Assembly: GCA_022793065.1 (NCBI GenBank)
Contig: JAAWCE010000003.1
Span: forward strand, 1-61,801
DNA length: 61,801 nt
Direction: 5' to 3'
From: Lachnospiraceae bacterium
GTDB taxonomy: Bacteria > Bacillota > Clostridia > Lachnospirales > Lachnospiraceae
Shown here: positions 38,723 to 50,475 of the stretch, piece by piece
Numbering within the stretch: position 1 is the stretch's first letter
Layout: every line of letters starts with the position of its first letter
Notes under the pieces: generated by a model
Seen by the model: the letters and a program-made list of their open reading frames with translations, nothing else
What the model was told of the DNA's origin: nothing
The model's database searches: none
Program-made: the position numbers and the translations under genes

Positions 38723-39721
38723 TCAATTCCAAACAATAAAACGCTTGTCCTGTTTATAAAGCTGCATCATCTTTTCACGGTAACATGTTCTATTCCATTC
38801 CAGCCAATTTTCAAAGGAACTGTCATTTACAACATCAATACTTTTGGTCCCCTGTTCCGCCAACAGGTTCTCTCTGCATTCATTGATATATTCATGGTCA
38901 GTACGCTCTAACAATTTCAAAGGATATCTGGCACATGCTATAAAGATTTGATAATCTTTCAATCTTCCTTCACTCAAGGCCGCCAGTCTCTTACATTCCT
39001 CCACCACATCCTCATCCGAATAGGCATAAAATTCCGCGTTATCCTCCAGGCGCAGCGCCGCCAGATTCCCTCTGTTTGCCAACCCCATAAAACATCCGCA
39101 GTCAACATTGATATTATTCCCGTACTTAAATATCCTGGTTGCAATGCTGCTTTCTTTATGGGGATTCTTCACCCGTTTTGAAATTACAATGGTATGCCCA
39201 TGAATCACTCTGACCTCTTTGGGGTCGTAGTATAAACTCATATGTCTGTCCCAAATGGAACCCTCAACATTATATCCCCCATCTGTTTCTTCATCGGTAA
39301 AATATGGGTGATCGCTTCTGTCCAACAGCCAGGAATGTGTCACCACATTTCTCACACCATGAATCAAATATTCATGATACAAAGGCAGCTTTCCCAGCTT
39401 TTGCGCAAATGCTTCCTGTTTTTCTACCGCACATTTTTCATCCGAAAATGCCGAGACAAGCAAATCCAAACCTCCATGAAACGCTCTCACGGTATTATAA
39501 TAATCATAATCGTGATTGCCAATGGCAGAACGAAATTGTCCGTCTTCCGTAATATTCTCCATAAACCATGCCATCAGCTTATCACCCTGTTCCCTGGACG
39601 GCTCCCTGTCCACAAAGTCTCCCACAAACGTCACAATGTCTTCCGAAGACAAGTTTAATTTTTTTAGCAATATCATCAATGCTTCATAACAACCGTGAAC
39701 ATCTCCTATGACATAATGCAC
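38723..39721 (-). CDS. PPP-type metallophosphatase (Ser/Thr phosphatase-like)
   Basis: A 332-residue soluble phosphatase. The metal-binding motifs of the calcineurin/PPP superfamily appear in order: GDVHG (residues 6-10), GDFVDRE, GNHD, a later His (THSWL) and VIHGHT. Bacterial relatives remove phosphate from proteins or from dinucleoside polyphosphates such as Ap4A; the C-terminal 130 residues are less conserved and may set specificity. The start is GTG at 39721, supported by AGGAGG 8 bases upstream. The NADAR-like gene lies 74 bp upstream on the same strand, so the two may form an operon. Confidence 0.85.
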   Translation of the reverse strand: MHYVIGDVHGCYEALMILLKKLNLSSEDIVTFVGDFVDREPSREQGDKLMAWFMENITEDGQFRSAIGNHDYDYYNTVRAFHGGLDLLVSAFSDEKCAVEKQEAFAQKLGKLPLYHEYLIHGVRNVVTHSWLLDRSDHPYFTDEETDGGYNVEGSIWDRHMSLYYDPKEVRVIHGHTIVISKRVKNPHKESSIATRIFKYGNNINVDCGCFMGLANRGNLAALRLEDNAEFYAYSDEDVVEECKRLAALSEGRLKDYQIFIACARYPLKLLERTDHEYINECRENLLAEQGTKSIDVVNDSSFENWLEWNRTCYREKMMQLYKQDKRFIVWN

Positions 39722-39795
39722 TTTTGCTACCTCCTAATATAAGTTCCCAAACTATTTTTAATCAGAGCGCATTTGAAATATCATACCCTTAAGCG

Positions 39796-40425
39796 CTATC
39801 CGCAAACATATGTCCTGTGAAACGCAATCCAGTTCTGCATATCCTCCACTCTGTCAAAGCACTTCATCTCTCTGAGCAGTTGATAGATTGCAGCGGAACG
39901 AGCCTGACAGTTGACAGACTTTTTGGGGTTAAATTCAATATCCGTAAACCAATGATACTCTCCCAAATCCAATGTTTCCCCATAATGTTCCTTCAATGCC
40001 ATAATATAAATATAATCATAAAAGGCTGTCATAGGCTCCAACGGCCATTCCACATCCTCCAGCACAAAAGATACTAACTTGCCTGAATTGTGATGTCTTT
40101 CATCCCGTTTTGCCTCCTTTGGCATCATTTCCAGCATATCTAAAAAAGGCCCTCCATTTTCATATTTCTTTGCCGCCTGGAAAATATTTTCAATATAGAC
40201 TCCTTTTCTTTTTAAATGAAACGCCCCTATTTGTCTTCCCAACGCTTCCGTGCTCTTAGAAGACACTTCCAAAGCCTTTTCACCATATTTTATTTGAATC
40301 TGCTCATGAAGTGCAGAAATATTTTTCTGCTTTTGAACAACCGCAAATCCTCCGTTCCAGCTAAATTCAAAATACGCACAGTTCACTTTACCATTTTTCA
40401 CAGTCCATGCCGGCCTTGACGCCAT
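39796..40425 (-). CDS. NADAR-like (DarT1-associated antitoxin family) protein without toxin partner
   Basis: A 209-residue soluble protein. Segments FSWNGGFAVVQKQKNI, LEVSSKSTEALGRQIGAF, ENGGPFLDML, WPLEPMTAFYDYIYI and FTDIEFNPKKSVNCQARSAA look like the family described as DarT1-associated NADAR antitoxins, ADP-ribose glycohydrolases that reverse guanine ADP-ribosylation (recognition from memory, so tentative). No DarT-like toxin lies next to it. Start at 40425 follows GGGGGGAA; the frame is open 32 codons further upstream but lacks a site. It precedes the phosphatase gene and follows a response-regulator gene. Confidence 0.62.
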   Translation of the reverse strand: MASRPAWTVKNGKVNCAYFEFSWNGGFAVVQKQKNISALHEQIQIKYGEKALEVSSKSTEALGRQIGAFHLKRKGVYIENIFQAAKKYENGGPFLDMLEMMPKEAKRDERHHNSGKLVSFVLEDVEWPLEPMTAFYDYIYIMALKEHYGETLDLGEYHWFTDIEFNPKKSVNCQARSAAIYQLLREMKCFDRVEDMQNWIAFHRTYVCG

Positions 40426-40527
40426 ATGATTCCCCCCCTGCTCTCTCCGTAATAACCATAATCTAAACCTGCAAATTTGATATGTACACTTTCGTACAAG
40501 CAACAGCATGTCAAAAAGCATACACCA

Positions 40528-41289
40528 TCAATTTAAAATCTTACCAATTTCAGCAAGAAGTTTGTCCTTTACAGGCGGTTTTAGAAAATAACCCGCCGGT
40601 TTTAATTTCAGTACCGCTTCTATATTGGCTCTGTCGTTTACAGCCGTCAAAAATACCACCGGAATATTTTTCAAATCCTCTTCCGCACGTATCATTTCCA
40701 ATGTCATCTTGCCGTCACAAACCGGCATTTCGTAGTCCAACAAAATCAAATCCGGCCTTTTCTTGCCTATGGAGGTCATTGCCTGGGCACCGGAAATGGC
40801 CATTGCCACTTCATATGTCTCTTCCAACATAGCTTTTATGGTTCTGAGCGCCGTTCCATTATCATCCACTATGAGAATCCGCTTCTTACCCGAATTCTCT
40901 TCCGCCGTTTCCTTTTCCACTTTTTCCTCGTCCAGTCCGAGCCTCCGGCACACAGCCTCCATAATAGCAGTATTTTCTACTGGCCGGATCAGGTTTTCAA
41001 ATTGTTCCCCTTCATAATATTGAAAGAACTTGCTGCTCTCCTCCTTAGTGCCAATGGTTAAAACCGGAATCTGTCCATACTTGTCACTCAGCAAGAAAAA
41101 AATAGAGGTGTCTATGTCATATGCCCCCACCAGACTGACCATAACCAAATCCGGATTTACAATTTTCAGCATCCCTTCCAAAACGCCTGCGTTTTCAGAA
41201 CAAAACTGTACATGAAAATACCGGGACAAAAATTGGTTCATCTCGTTTACCACTGTGTTAAATTTTCCAATCAAAAGAATCTTTTTCAT
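40528..41289 (-). CDS. Response regulator with degenerate and intact receiver domains
   Basis: A 253-residue protein with two CheY-like domains and no output domain. The N-terminal domain (1-120) keeps the fold (LLIGK start, PDLVMVSLVG) but lacks the acidic pocket and phosphoacceptor Asp. The C-terminal domain (about 135-253) is intact: ILIVDDN, LILLDYEMP (phospho-Asp), FLTA and LKPP (Lys). It starts 34 bp after the hybrid kinase stop on the same strand with a GGGAGGA ribosome site, so it is the natural partner of that kinase. It may pass phosphate on or act by protein binding. Confidence 0.85.
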   Translation of the reverse strand: MKKILLIGKFNTVVNEMNQFLSRYFHVQFCSENAGVLEGMLKIVNPDLVMVSLVGAYDIDTSIFFLLSDKYGQIPVLTIGTKEESSKFFQYYEGEQFENLIRPVENTAIMEAVCRRLGLDEEKVEKETAEENSGKKRILIVDDNGTALRTIKAMLEETYEVAMAISGAQAMTSIGKKRPDLILLDYEMPVCDGKMTLEMIRAEEDLKNIPVVFLTAVNDRANIEAVLKLKPAGYFLKPPVKDKLLAEIGKILN

Positions 41290-41323
41290 TTCGTCCTCCC
41301 ATTACCGTTTTACAATCCATCCA

Positions 41324-44300
41324 TTATCCGTTTGTTATCTTTCCATCCTCTATCTGTCCTGCCAGCAAAATACCTATGCGCTGCGTCTCTTCCAAATCCA
41401 AATTCGTCACCGCCTCCGCGAATTTTTCCATATTCTGCCCCACTTCCTCCGGATATTCATATGACAAAAGCCGCTCCATTAACTGGTCCGCCTTATCAAA
41501 ATCCATCTCCTGCATACTAATGCACACCATTTCCACCAACGCCCTTATCACCCCATTATCTGTGACCTCTTTGCCCGCCCTAATTCCCAATCCGAAAACG
41601 CCTCGCAGCTTCTGTCGGTAACTGCGCCATTCTTCCAAAAAAACTGCGGTCATAGACTGAATCAAATCTATTTTACCATCTTTTGCCCCATATTCCAATA
41701 CCCTTGCAACACCGGCCAGCGAGATCATCCCCACCATAGCTGCCAGGCTTTTCATAGCATGCACTTGTATCCGGTATTGCTCCAAATATGCCGTCAAATC
41801 ATCGTTCCTTTGAGCATGTTCCATAAGCTCCGCCCCATTATCCTGTTCCCGGATATGCACTGCCGCAGCCAGTTGTTCATAGAACCCCTCCAGGCAATCG
41901 GCTGATGCATCAATCTGTGCATAAAATTCCTTCAAGGTATATTGCAGCAATTCCATATCCGGCAAATGCAGACAGGCATACTCCCAATCCAATCCCTCCA
42001 CGAAAGGTAGCTCATCCAAAAGCGCGCTCGTCCCGCTTTTCTCAGACTGTTGGGGCAGGCTGTCCATCGTTTCCCTTTCTGCCGACTGCAGCAATTCTTT
42101 CGGCAGCAATTTCCAAATCATATCTTCAAGCTTTTCCGGCACAATGGGTTTGGAAAGGAAATCGTCAAACCCTTCCGAAAGATATTTTTCTTTTGCTCCT
42201 GATACAGCGTTTGCCGTCAGCACAACAATGGGCGTGTCCTGACAAGGGCAGTCTGGCAGAGACTTTATGCAATGAAGCGTTTCTACACCGTCCATTTCCG
42301 GCATCATATGATCCAGAAAAATCAAGTCAAAATAAGTTTCTTTTACCAGCCGCAGACACGCCGCACCGCTATCGGCTTCCGTCACCTGAATCTGGGTTTC
42401 TTTCAGCAGATTCCGCAGCACTTTACGGTTGACCCCATTGTCATCCACCACCAATATCTTTGCTTCCGGCGCATTAAACCTGGTACAATATTCATAATTT
42501 TCCGCCATTTTACGCACCCTGGATGTGAAATCCCCAATGGGGGTGTCATCCATGATTTTCTGCTCCAGCTCAAAATAGAATTTGGACCCCTTTCCATATA
42601 CGCTCTCCACCTGCAATTTGCTGCCTAAAAGGGCCAAAAGCTGAATGGTAATATTCATGCCCAATCCGCTTCCCTCAATATTTCGATTACGTTCTTCTTC
42701 AATCCGTTCAAACTCTGCAAACAGCTTTGGCAAATCCTCTTCCTTGATCCCTATGCCCGTATCCTCCACCTCGAACCTAAGCATTGCCAAATCCTCTGTT
42801 CTGCGGCATTGCACCCGCAGCCACACCGTTCCCTCATGTGTATATTTGACCCCATTGGTAAGGATATTGGTCAAAATCTGTCGAATACGCACGTCATCCC
42901 CCAGCAATCGACAGGGAATGTCATGGTCAACCTCCACCTCCAGTTTGAGTTTTTTATCCGCTATCCTCTGGGATGTCATGTTGACTAAATCATGTATCAG
43001 ACTGCTAATATCATAAACTACCGGAACAATCTCCATTTTGCCGGATTCAATTTTGGAAAAATCCAAAATATCATTAATCAGGGATAACAAAGTTTGCCCC
43101 GCTGTATAAATATCCATGGCGTATGATTTTATATTCTCCTCTTTTGCTTCCCGCAAAATCATCTCATCCATACCCAGCACCGCATTGATGGGGGTTCGGA
43201 TTTCGTGGGACATATGGGCCAAAAATTTTCCTTTTGCCTCGTTTGCCGCAAGGGCTTCCTGCTTTGCCACATCCGCTTCCTGTTTCGCCTGCATCAGCAA
43301 TAAATTTTGCCGCTCCGCAATCTTTATCTTCTCTTCCGCATTTGCCCGATATTCCTTTGATATCTGCAAAACATGTACTGCAGTCATTATCAAACAAAAC
43401 ACAGTTACACTATGTAATCCAACCTGGCTGCCAAACATATAAAAGCAACAGGCATCCAAAATCACTCTTGCAATGGCCCCCAACGCCAGCACAAGCAAAG
43501 CGGCCAATGACAACGCCCCTTGACGGCGCCTGTGTTTTTTGTCAAATTGCAGCAAACTGATTGCTGATACCCCGCATACCGCTATCAATACAACTACCGA
43601 CACCTCTGCCATATCTTCCATGCTGCATACTTTCAACGTGCCCAACAGCAATTGGGTCATCCCATGGAACATAACGAAACACAATAACCCGGCAAAGCGA
43701 CGGGGGTACTCCGTCCGCAGATTCCAATCATAATACAGCGCTAACAATACCGGAACCATCAACATCAAATATTCCTGCATCACATATGCTTCCTGTATAT
43801 GATAAAATATGCTTAATGTATCTGTTCCAATAAAAAAATATGCCCCCTCTGCCAGACCCAGTAATCCCAAAAATAACTCTCCCCGGTGGGCCTGTCCAGT
43901 ACGCCATCTTATCAGTGCAAGTACAAACATGATAATAGCCATAATTACAATCAGCAAACAGCAGAAAATATCTGAAAGATTATTTCCCACCACTCCAATT
44001 ACAACCATATCACGGCTTTCAACCACAATTTCCCCCAGTATTGTTTTTCTTTCTTGATTCAAAACCGTCAGTTCAATGCACACTTCACCCGCTTCAAATG
44101 TATTGGGAAGATTCACAAAATGCTCGCTGGCGGCGTTCTCCGCCCCCTGAATCTGTTCATAGACCACCGCATCATCCACAAGCACCCGTACATCTGCATT
44201 TTCCACAGAAAAGCCCATGGTCAGCCCTGCATATTCCATTGGCAGCGCATTGCGAAATACAACCACATTCTTCTCCCCAAATTGTCCCGTATAAGGCAAA

Positions 44301-44485
44301 CCCACTTCCTCTTCCTCTGCATTGTCCCAAAAAGACATTTGCCATTCTTCATTAAAATAATACCCAATTTGTTCCGGCAGCAATGACATTTCCTCATCTG
44401 TCTGGTATCGGGACAATGCCATACACATCAAAACACTAATAAAAAGAAGCGTACCCGCAGCAAATTTCTGTACATATTTCATCAT
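41324..44485 (-). CDS. Hybrid sensor histidine kinase with receiver and HPt domains
   Basis: A 1053-residue membrane kinase. An N-terminal helix is followed by an extracytoplasmic beta domain (about 30-155), then seven or so helices (about 160-385) in a 7TM-sensor arrangement, a coiled linker, HisKA with FLAHMSHEIRTP (phospho-His near residue 428), HATPase (about 530-650, GTGIGIKEEDL and GSGLGMNIT), an intact receiver (about 673-800, ILVVDDN, LIFLDHMMP) and a C-terminal HPt-like helix bundle with VHAMKSLAAMVG (His near 910). This is a full in-protein phosphorelay. Start chosen at the ATG 7 bases after GAAGGTG. The paired response regulator follows. Confidence 0.9.
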   Translation of the reverse strand: MMKYVQKFAAGTLLFISVLMCMALSRYQTDEEMSLLPEQIGYYFNEEWQMSFWDNAEEEEVGLPYTGQFGEKNVVVFRNALPMEYAGLTMGFSVENADVRVLVDDAVVYEQIQGAENAASEHFVNLPNTFEAGEVCIELTVLNQERKTILGEIVVESRDMVVIGVVGNNLSDIFCCLLIVIMAIIMFVLALIRWRTGQAHRGELFLGLLGLAEGAYFFIGTDTLSIFYHIQEAYVMQEYLMLMVPVLLALYYDWNLRTEYPRRFAGLLCFVMFHGMTQLLLGTLKVCSMEDMAEVSVVVLIAVCGVSAISLLQFDKKHRRRQGALSLAALLVLALGAIARVILDACCFYMFGSQVGLHSVTVFCLIMTAVHVLQISKEYRANAEEKIKIAERQNLLLMQAKQEADVAKQEALAANEAKGKFLAHMSHEIRTPINAVLGMDEMILREAKEENIKSYAMDIYTAGQTLLSLINDILDFSKIESGKMEIVPVVYDISSLIHDLVNMTSQRIADKKLKLEVEVDHDIPCRLLGDDVRIRQILTNILTNGVKYTHEGTVWLRVQCRRTEDLAMLRFEVEDTGIGIKEEDLPKLFAEFERIEEERNRNIEGSGLGMNITIQLLALLGSKLQVESVYGKGSKFYFELEQKIMDDTPIGDFTSRVRKMAENYEYCTRFNAPEAKILVVDDNGVNRKVLRNLLKETQIQVTEADSGAACLRLVKETYFDLIFLDHMMPEMDGVETLHCIKSLPDCPCQDTPIVVLTANAVSGAKEKYLSEGFDDFLSKPIVPEKLEDMIWKLLPKELLQSAERETMDSLPQQSEKSGTSALLDELPFVEGLDWEYACLHLPDMELLQYTLKEFYAQIDASADCLEGFYEQLAAAVHIREQDNGAELMEHAQRNDDLTAYLEQYRIQVHAMKSLAAMVGMISLAGVARVLEYGAKDGKIDLIQSMTAVFLEEWRSYRQKLRGVFGLGIRAGKEVTDNGVIRALVEMVCISMQEMDFDKADQLMERLLSYEYPEEVGQNMEKFAEAVTNLDLEETQRIGILLAGQIEDGKITNG

Positions 44486-44623
44486 ATGTTTCACCTTCTA
44501 TCTTTCTGCTATTAAAGCAACGCATTGGTCTAAGAAACGTAAAAAACACTTCCATTACACAGCATATTAAGCCATATTCATAATTGTCTAAACAAGCATG
44601 GCGTTGTAAATCAACATCCATTC

Positions 44624-44652
44624 AAAAAAAACAGTTACCAACATGGTAACTG
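44624..44652 (-). terminator. Terminator after small phosphoesterase
   Basis: On the minus strand CAGTTACC pairs with GGTAACTG around a short loop, followed by TTTTTTTT. Confidence 0.85.
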
Positions 44653-44723
44653 CCCGTTTTACTTAATGCCCTTCTTCCACAATTTGCAACACACATTTGA
44701 GAGAAAAGATTTTCTGCTTCATT

Positions 44724-45248
44724 TCATTTTACTGAATGGGATATCAATTCACTCAAAGTAACAGGTCTGTAATCATGAAGCATACAGCCTGCATTATAAG
44801 CTCTGTCTCTGGACTTCATAATCTCCCATGTCGTATCCTGTCTGTTATGAATATGTCCGTAAACATGAAGTGCGCCTTTATTAAATCCATTCCACTCCGC
44901 CAGCGGGAAATGGCAGATACAGACCTTGCGCCCCTCATCGGCTACAAACATCATCTTATCCACACCTTCAATATAGCTCATGGCCTTCTCATTTTTCAGA
45001 AGATTTCCGTCATGGTTTCCAATAATCAAATATTTATGTCCCTGTAATTGGGCAAGGTACCACTCTGCCGGACGCTCATTGCGATAGGCAAAATCTCCCA
45101 CAATATATACTTCGTCTTCCGCCCCCACCGTATGATTCCATCTCCAAATGATTTCCCGATCCATCTCTTCTACATCTTTAAAAGGGCGGCTGTCAAAATC
45201 CAATACTTTCTTGTGTCCAAAATGTATATCTCCGATATAATACCTCAT
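44724..45248 (-). CDS. Calcineurin-like metallophosphoesterase
   Basis: A 174-residue soluble phosphoesterase of the small YfcE-like class. Metal motifs: GDIHFGH, VGDFAYR, GNHD, CHFPL and YGHIHN, in order and complete. Substrate unknown; relatives hydrolyse phosphodiesters or nucleotides. Start at 45248 follows CGGAGG by 5-8 bases; the ATG at 45278 has no site. It has its own terminator. Upstream lies a stretch that looks like decayed coding DNA. Confidence 0.88.
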   Translation of the reverse strand: MRYYIGDIHFGHKKVLDFDSRPFKDVEEMDREIIWRWNHTVGAEDEVYIVGDFAYRNERPAEWYLAQLQGHKYLIIGNHDGNLLKNEKAMSYIEGVDKMMFVADEGRKVCICHFPLAEWNGFNKGALHVYGHIHNRQDTTWEIMKSRDRAYNAGCMLHDYRPVTLSELISHSVK

Positions 45249-45289
45249 TGTTACCTCCGAAGTGTTTCTCTTCCACACACCGGCATTAC

Positions 45290-45600
45290 TTAAAAGGAAA
45301 CTGAAACTTCATCTGCAGCCCCGGCCAATTTGTCAAAGTGTTCCGTCAAACTGTCCTCATTTCGCTGCAAACGCCACAGATAAATCTATGGCGTCCAGAA
45401 CATGTCAGGACACGGAGCACTTATCTCATAATATATTTTTTATTGTGATCCCTTTCCGAGGATTTCTGCCAATAGCGGGGCGCTTCCTGTAATCATGATA
45501 GACAGAGAACACGAATTCTCATATGCACAAGATCATGCCTGGCAAATCACAAGTCAAATAACGTTTTTCCCATAGCGTCTCCCATATAGATTATTCATCT
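45290..45600 (-). pseudogene. Possible decayed coding remnant
   Basis: In a 480-bp gap without an intact gene, the minus strand shows protein-like fragments split by stops and frame changes: a start-like MGKTLFDL (near 45570), then RYWQKSSERDHNKKYIM (45482-45430), VLDAIDLSVAF, and finally LQRNEDSLTEHFDKLAGAAD and EVSVSF ending with TAA near 45292. The last part has normal C-terminus composition. I do not recognise the family, and the evidence is compositional only. The AGCGGCCGGCCGCT palindrome at 45673-45686 lies upstream. Confidence 0.3.
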
Positions 45601-45728
45601 ATGACGACATTTTTGGCTGTCATTCCATTTTTAATTTATTTTCATGCAGCGCTACACTTCGTCTGCATCTGAAGCGGCCGGCCGCTGCAAAATTCATTTC
45701 AGCTCCCTTTTAAGTACCCGTAACTTTC

Positions 45729-46343
45729 CTATTCCTCTGTCAAAATATCTTCCAAAGTATCATTTACATCCCACTGAGGCGTAAAATCGACCATCGTATT
45801 AATTTCAATAGCGTCTAACTTAGCTGAAATCTCATCTGTTTCCTTGTGATACTTTTTCATCAGATTCCTGATATCATTGCGGTCAAAATCAATGGTGGTA
45901 ATCGCTTCCACATCATATATATAGGACACCTGCTCATTGTTTACATTAAACCGATAACCTGTTCCCATCATTTTCTTTGTACTGGCCTTCATATCAGCCA
46001 TATTTTTTAATATTTCAATAAAGTACTGCTTTTTCTTATTCATAGCAATCCCATTGTCAATATTGATTTCGACTTTTGCCTTTGCCGCTGAGATTGCTCC
46101 CATAAGCGCCTCTTTTTCAGCCAGCACTTTCACGTCAAAATCCACCAAATCCATAGGAGAAAAATCCACGTCAAAAGGTTTCTGCGCAATCATTGTCTCA
46201 TCCTGGGCGTCTTTATCCACCTTGGAACGAAAATGCTTCTGCTCTACTGTGGAAATAAAACCAGTATTCCTTAAATACATAAAGGAACGCTCCAACAAAT
46301 CATTCAAGAAATTTGCATATCGATAAGCCTCTTTTAAATTCAT
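45729..46343 (-). CDS. Hypothetical protein, helical
   Basis: A 204-residue soluble protein, rich in Lys, Asp and Glu with long predicted helices and no cysteine, signal peptide or membrane segment. Its N-terminus (MNLKEAYRYANFLNDLLERS) is helical and the C-terminus is acidic. I do not recognise a family. GGAGAGAGG precedes the ATG, which overlaps the stop of the preceding short ORF in an ATGA, so the two are translationally coupled. Confidence 0.65.
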   Translation of the reverse strand: MNLKEAYRYANFLNDLLERSFMYLRNTGFISTVEQKHFRSKVDKDAQDETMIAQKPFDVDFSPMDLVDFDVKVLAEKEALMGAISAAKAKVEINIDNGIAMNKKKQYFIEILKNMADMKASTKKMMGTGYRFNVNNEQVSYIYDVEAITTIDFDRNDIRNLMKKYHKETDEISAKLDAIEINTMVDFTPQWDVNDTLEDILTEE

Positions 46344-46630
46344 ATCCTCTCTCCTTTTATCCCATAATGCTTTTCTTTATTTTTCTCTCTTTCAAAAAAT
46401 GCGCTTATTGCCCTTACCATGGGAATCCTGTCCCACCTGGCATCTGCCTTTGCCTGTTCCAGCAGCGTAATTTTATATACCTCTCCCAATTGTGCGGGGT
46501 AGGATTCTAATATGTCTCCATTATAAACAATCTTTACAGTGTCGCCAATTTGCAGCGAAAGTTTCTCTACATTAGGGATGCTAAATTTATCCGCCGATGT
46601 AAGCTCCAAAGACCCCTCCACAGGTTCCAC
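46340..46630 (-). pseudogene. N-terminally truncated DUF3221-like fragment
   Basis: A 96-residue open frame whose first half (VEPVEGSLEL, LQIGDTVKIVYNGDILESYP) resembles the C-terminal beta domain of DUF3221/YobA-like secreted proteins. Homologous-looking residues (NRII) continue upstream of the GTG start up to an in-frame TAA, and no signal peptide or lipobox exists, so the gene has probably lost its 5' half. A weak ribosome site precedes GTG 46630, so the fragment may still be made. Its stop overlaps the next start (ATGA). Confidence 0.5.
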
Positions 46631-46652
46631 TATAATCCTATTTTACATCATA

Positions 46653-47165
46653 TTATATTTCTTTTATTTCCTGAATATTTGAGAGAATTTCAGTTGGCGC
46701 TTCTTTCCTGCAGTACATAATTTTATCTATTCCCTCATTCCATATTGCATACCAACCTGCTTCCACTGTTGACTCAAAAACCTTCTCCATCTCTAATTCC
46801 GGATATGAAATACATTGAATCAACTCGCTTGCTGTAACTGCCAATAACTCACCTGTAGGAACATGGAGCCACTTAGGGATCTCTGCCAATTCATCACTCT
46901 TTTCAATGCTACATTCTTGTTCCACCCCATCTAAAAGCCAAACTATCATTTTTCCACTTCCGCAAAATTCTCTTACCACCTTTGTTTCCCGCAGCCTTAC
47001 ATCTTCCCATGCTTCGTTTGGAAAATCGCAAATCAATTCAGAATCCCCATGAATATCAAGCAAAATATCCATAGCATATAATATTTCAGGATCCAATTCT
47101 GACAAATAGCTTTTATCTATGAAAACCAATCCATCCATTCTATCACATTCCAGTATAAATTTCAT
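46653..47165 (-). CDS. Hypothetical soluble protein
   Basis: A 170-residue acidic protein with no signal peptide, membrane segment or known motif. It holds several tryptophans and a segment LHVPTGELLAVTASELIQC of mixed alpha/beta character. Size, acidity and isolation recall immunity-type or nucleotide-binding accessory proteins, but I cannot place it in a family. GGGGGTG precedes the ATG. It ends 22 bp before the DUF3221-like fragment and starts next to repeat copy C. Confidence 0.65.
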   Translation of the reverse strand: MKFILECDRMDGLVFIDKSYLSELDPEILYAMDILLDIHGDSELICDFPNEAWEDVRLRETKVVREFCGSGKMIVWLLDGVEQECSIEKSDELAEIPKWLHVPTGELLAVTASELIQCISYPELEMEKVFESTVEAGWYAIWNEGIDKIMYCRKEAPTEILSNIQEIKEI

Positions 47166-47190
47166 TTTTACACCCCCTTACACGCCTCTG

Positions 47191-47257
47191 GGCGCATATG
47201 GAATCAACAGTTCACCCAATGTCCTTTTGTGTCAACATTGTACCATAATCTCATGCG
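47191..47257. repeat. Dispersed palindromic repeat, copy C
   Basis: Reads GGCGCATATGGAATCAACAG, then a decayed left arm (GTTCACCCA), TGTGTCAAC, then ATTGTACCATAAT and TCATGCG, matching copies A and B. The left arm has two changes that break the palindrome, so it is an older or inactive copy. Confidence 0.75.
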
Positions 47258-47297
47258 TAATTCTATATAAATTTTTATTTTAATTTTTTTAATCCAC

Positions 47298-47337
47298 GAA
47301 GGCAGTTACAAACCTCAACAGGTTCATAACTGCCTTC
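47298..47337. terminator. Stem-loop downstream of purF
   Basis: GAAGGCAGTTA pairs with TAACTGCCTTC over 11 bp, with a further ACCT/AGGT pair inside. No T-run follows on the minus strand, so termination is likely but not certain; it may instead protect the mRNA 3' end. Confidence 0.5.
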
Positions 47338-47356
47338 ATATTGTATCAATTCTGTA

Positions 47357-50454
<3,098 letters not shown>

Positions 50455-50475
50455 TCATGTTTTAAAACAGGCTTC

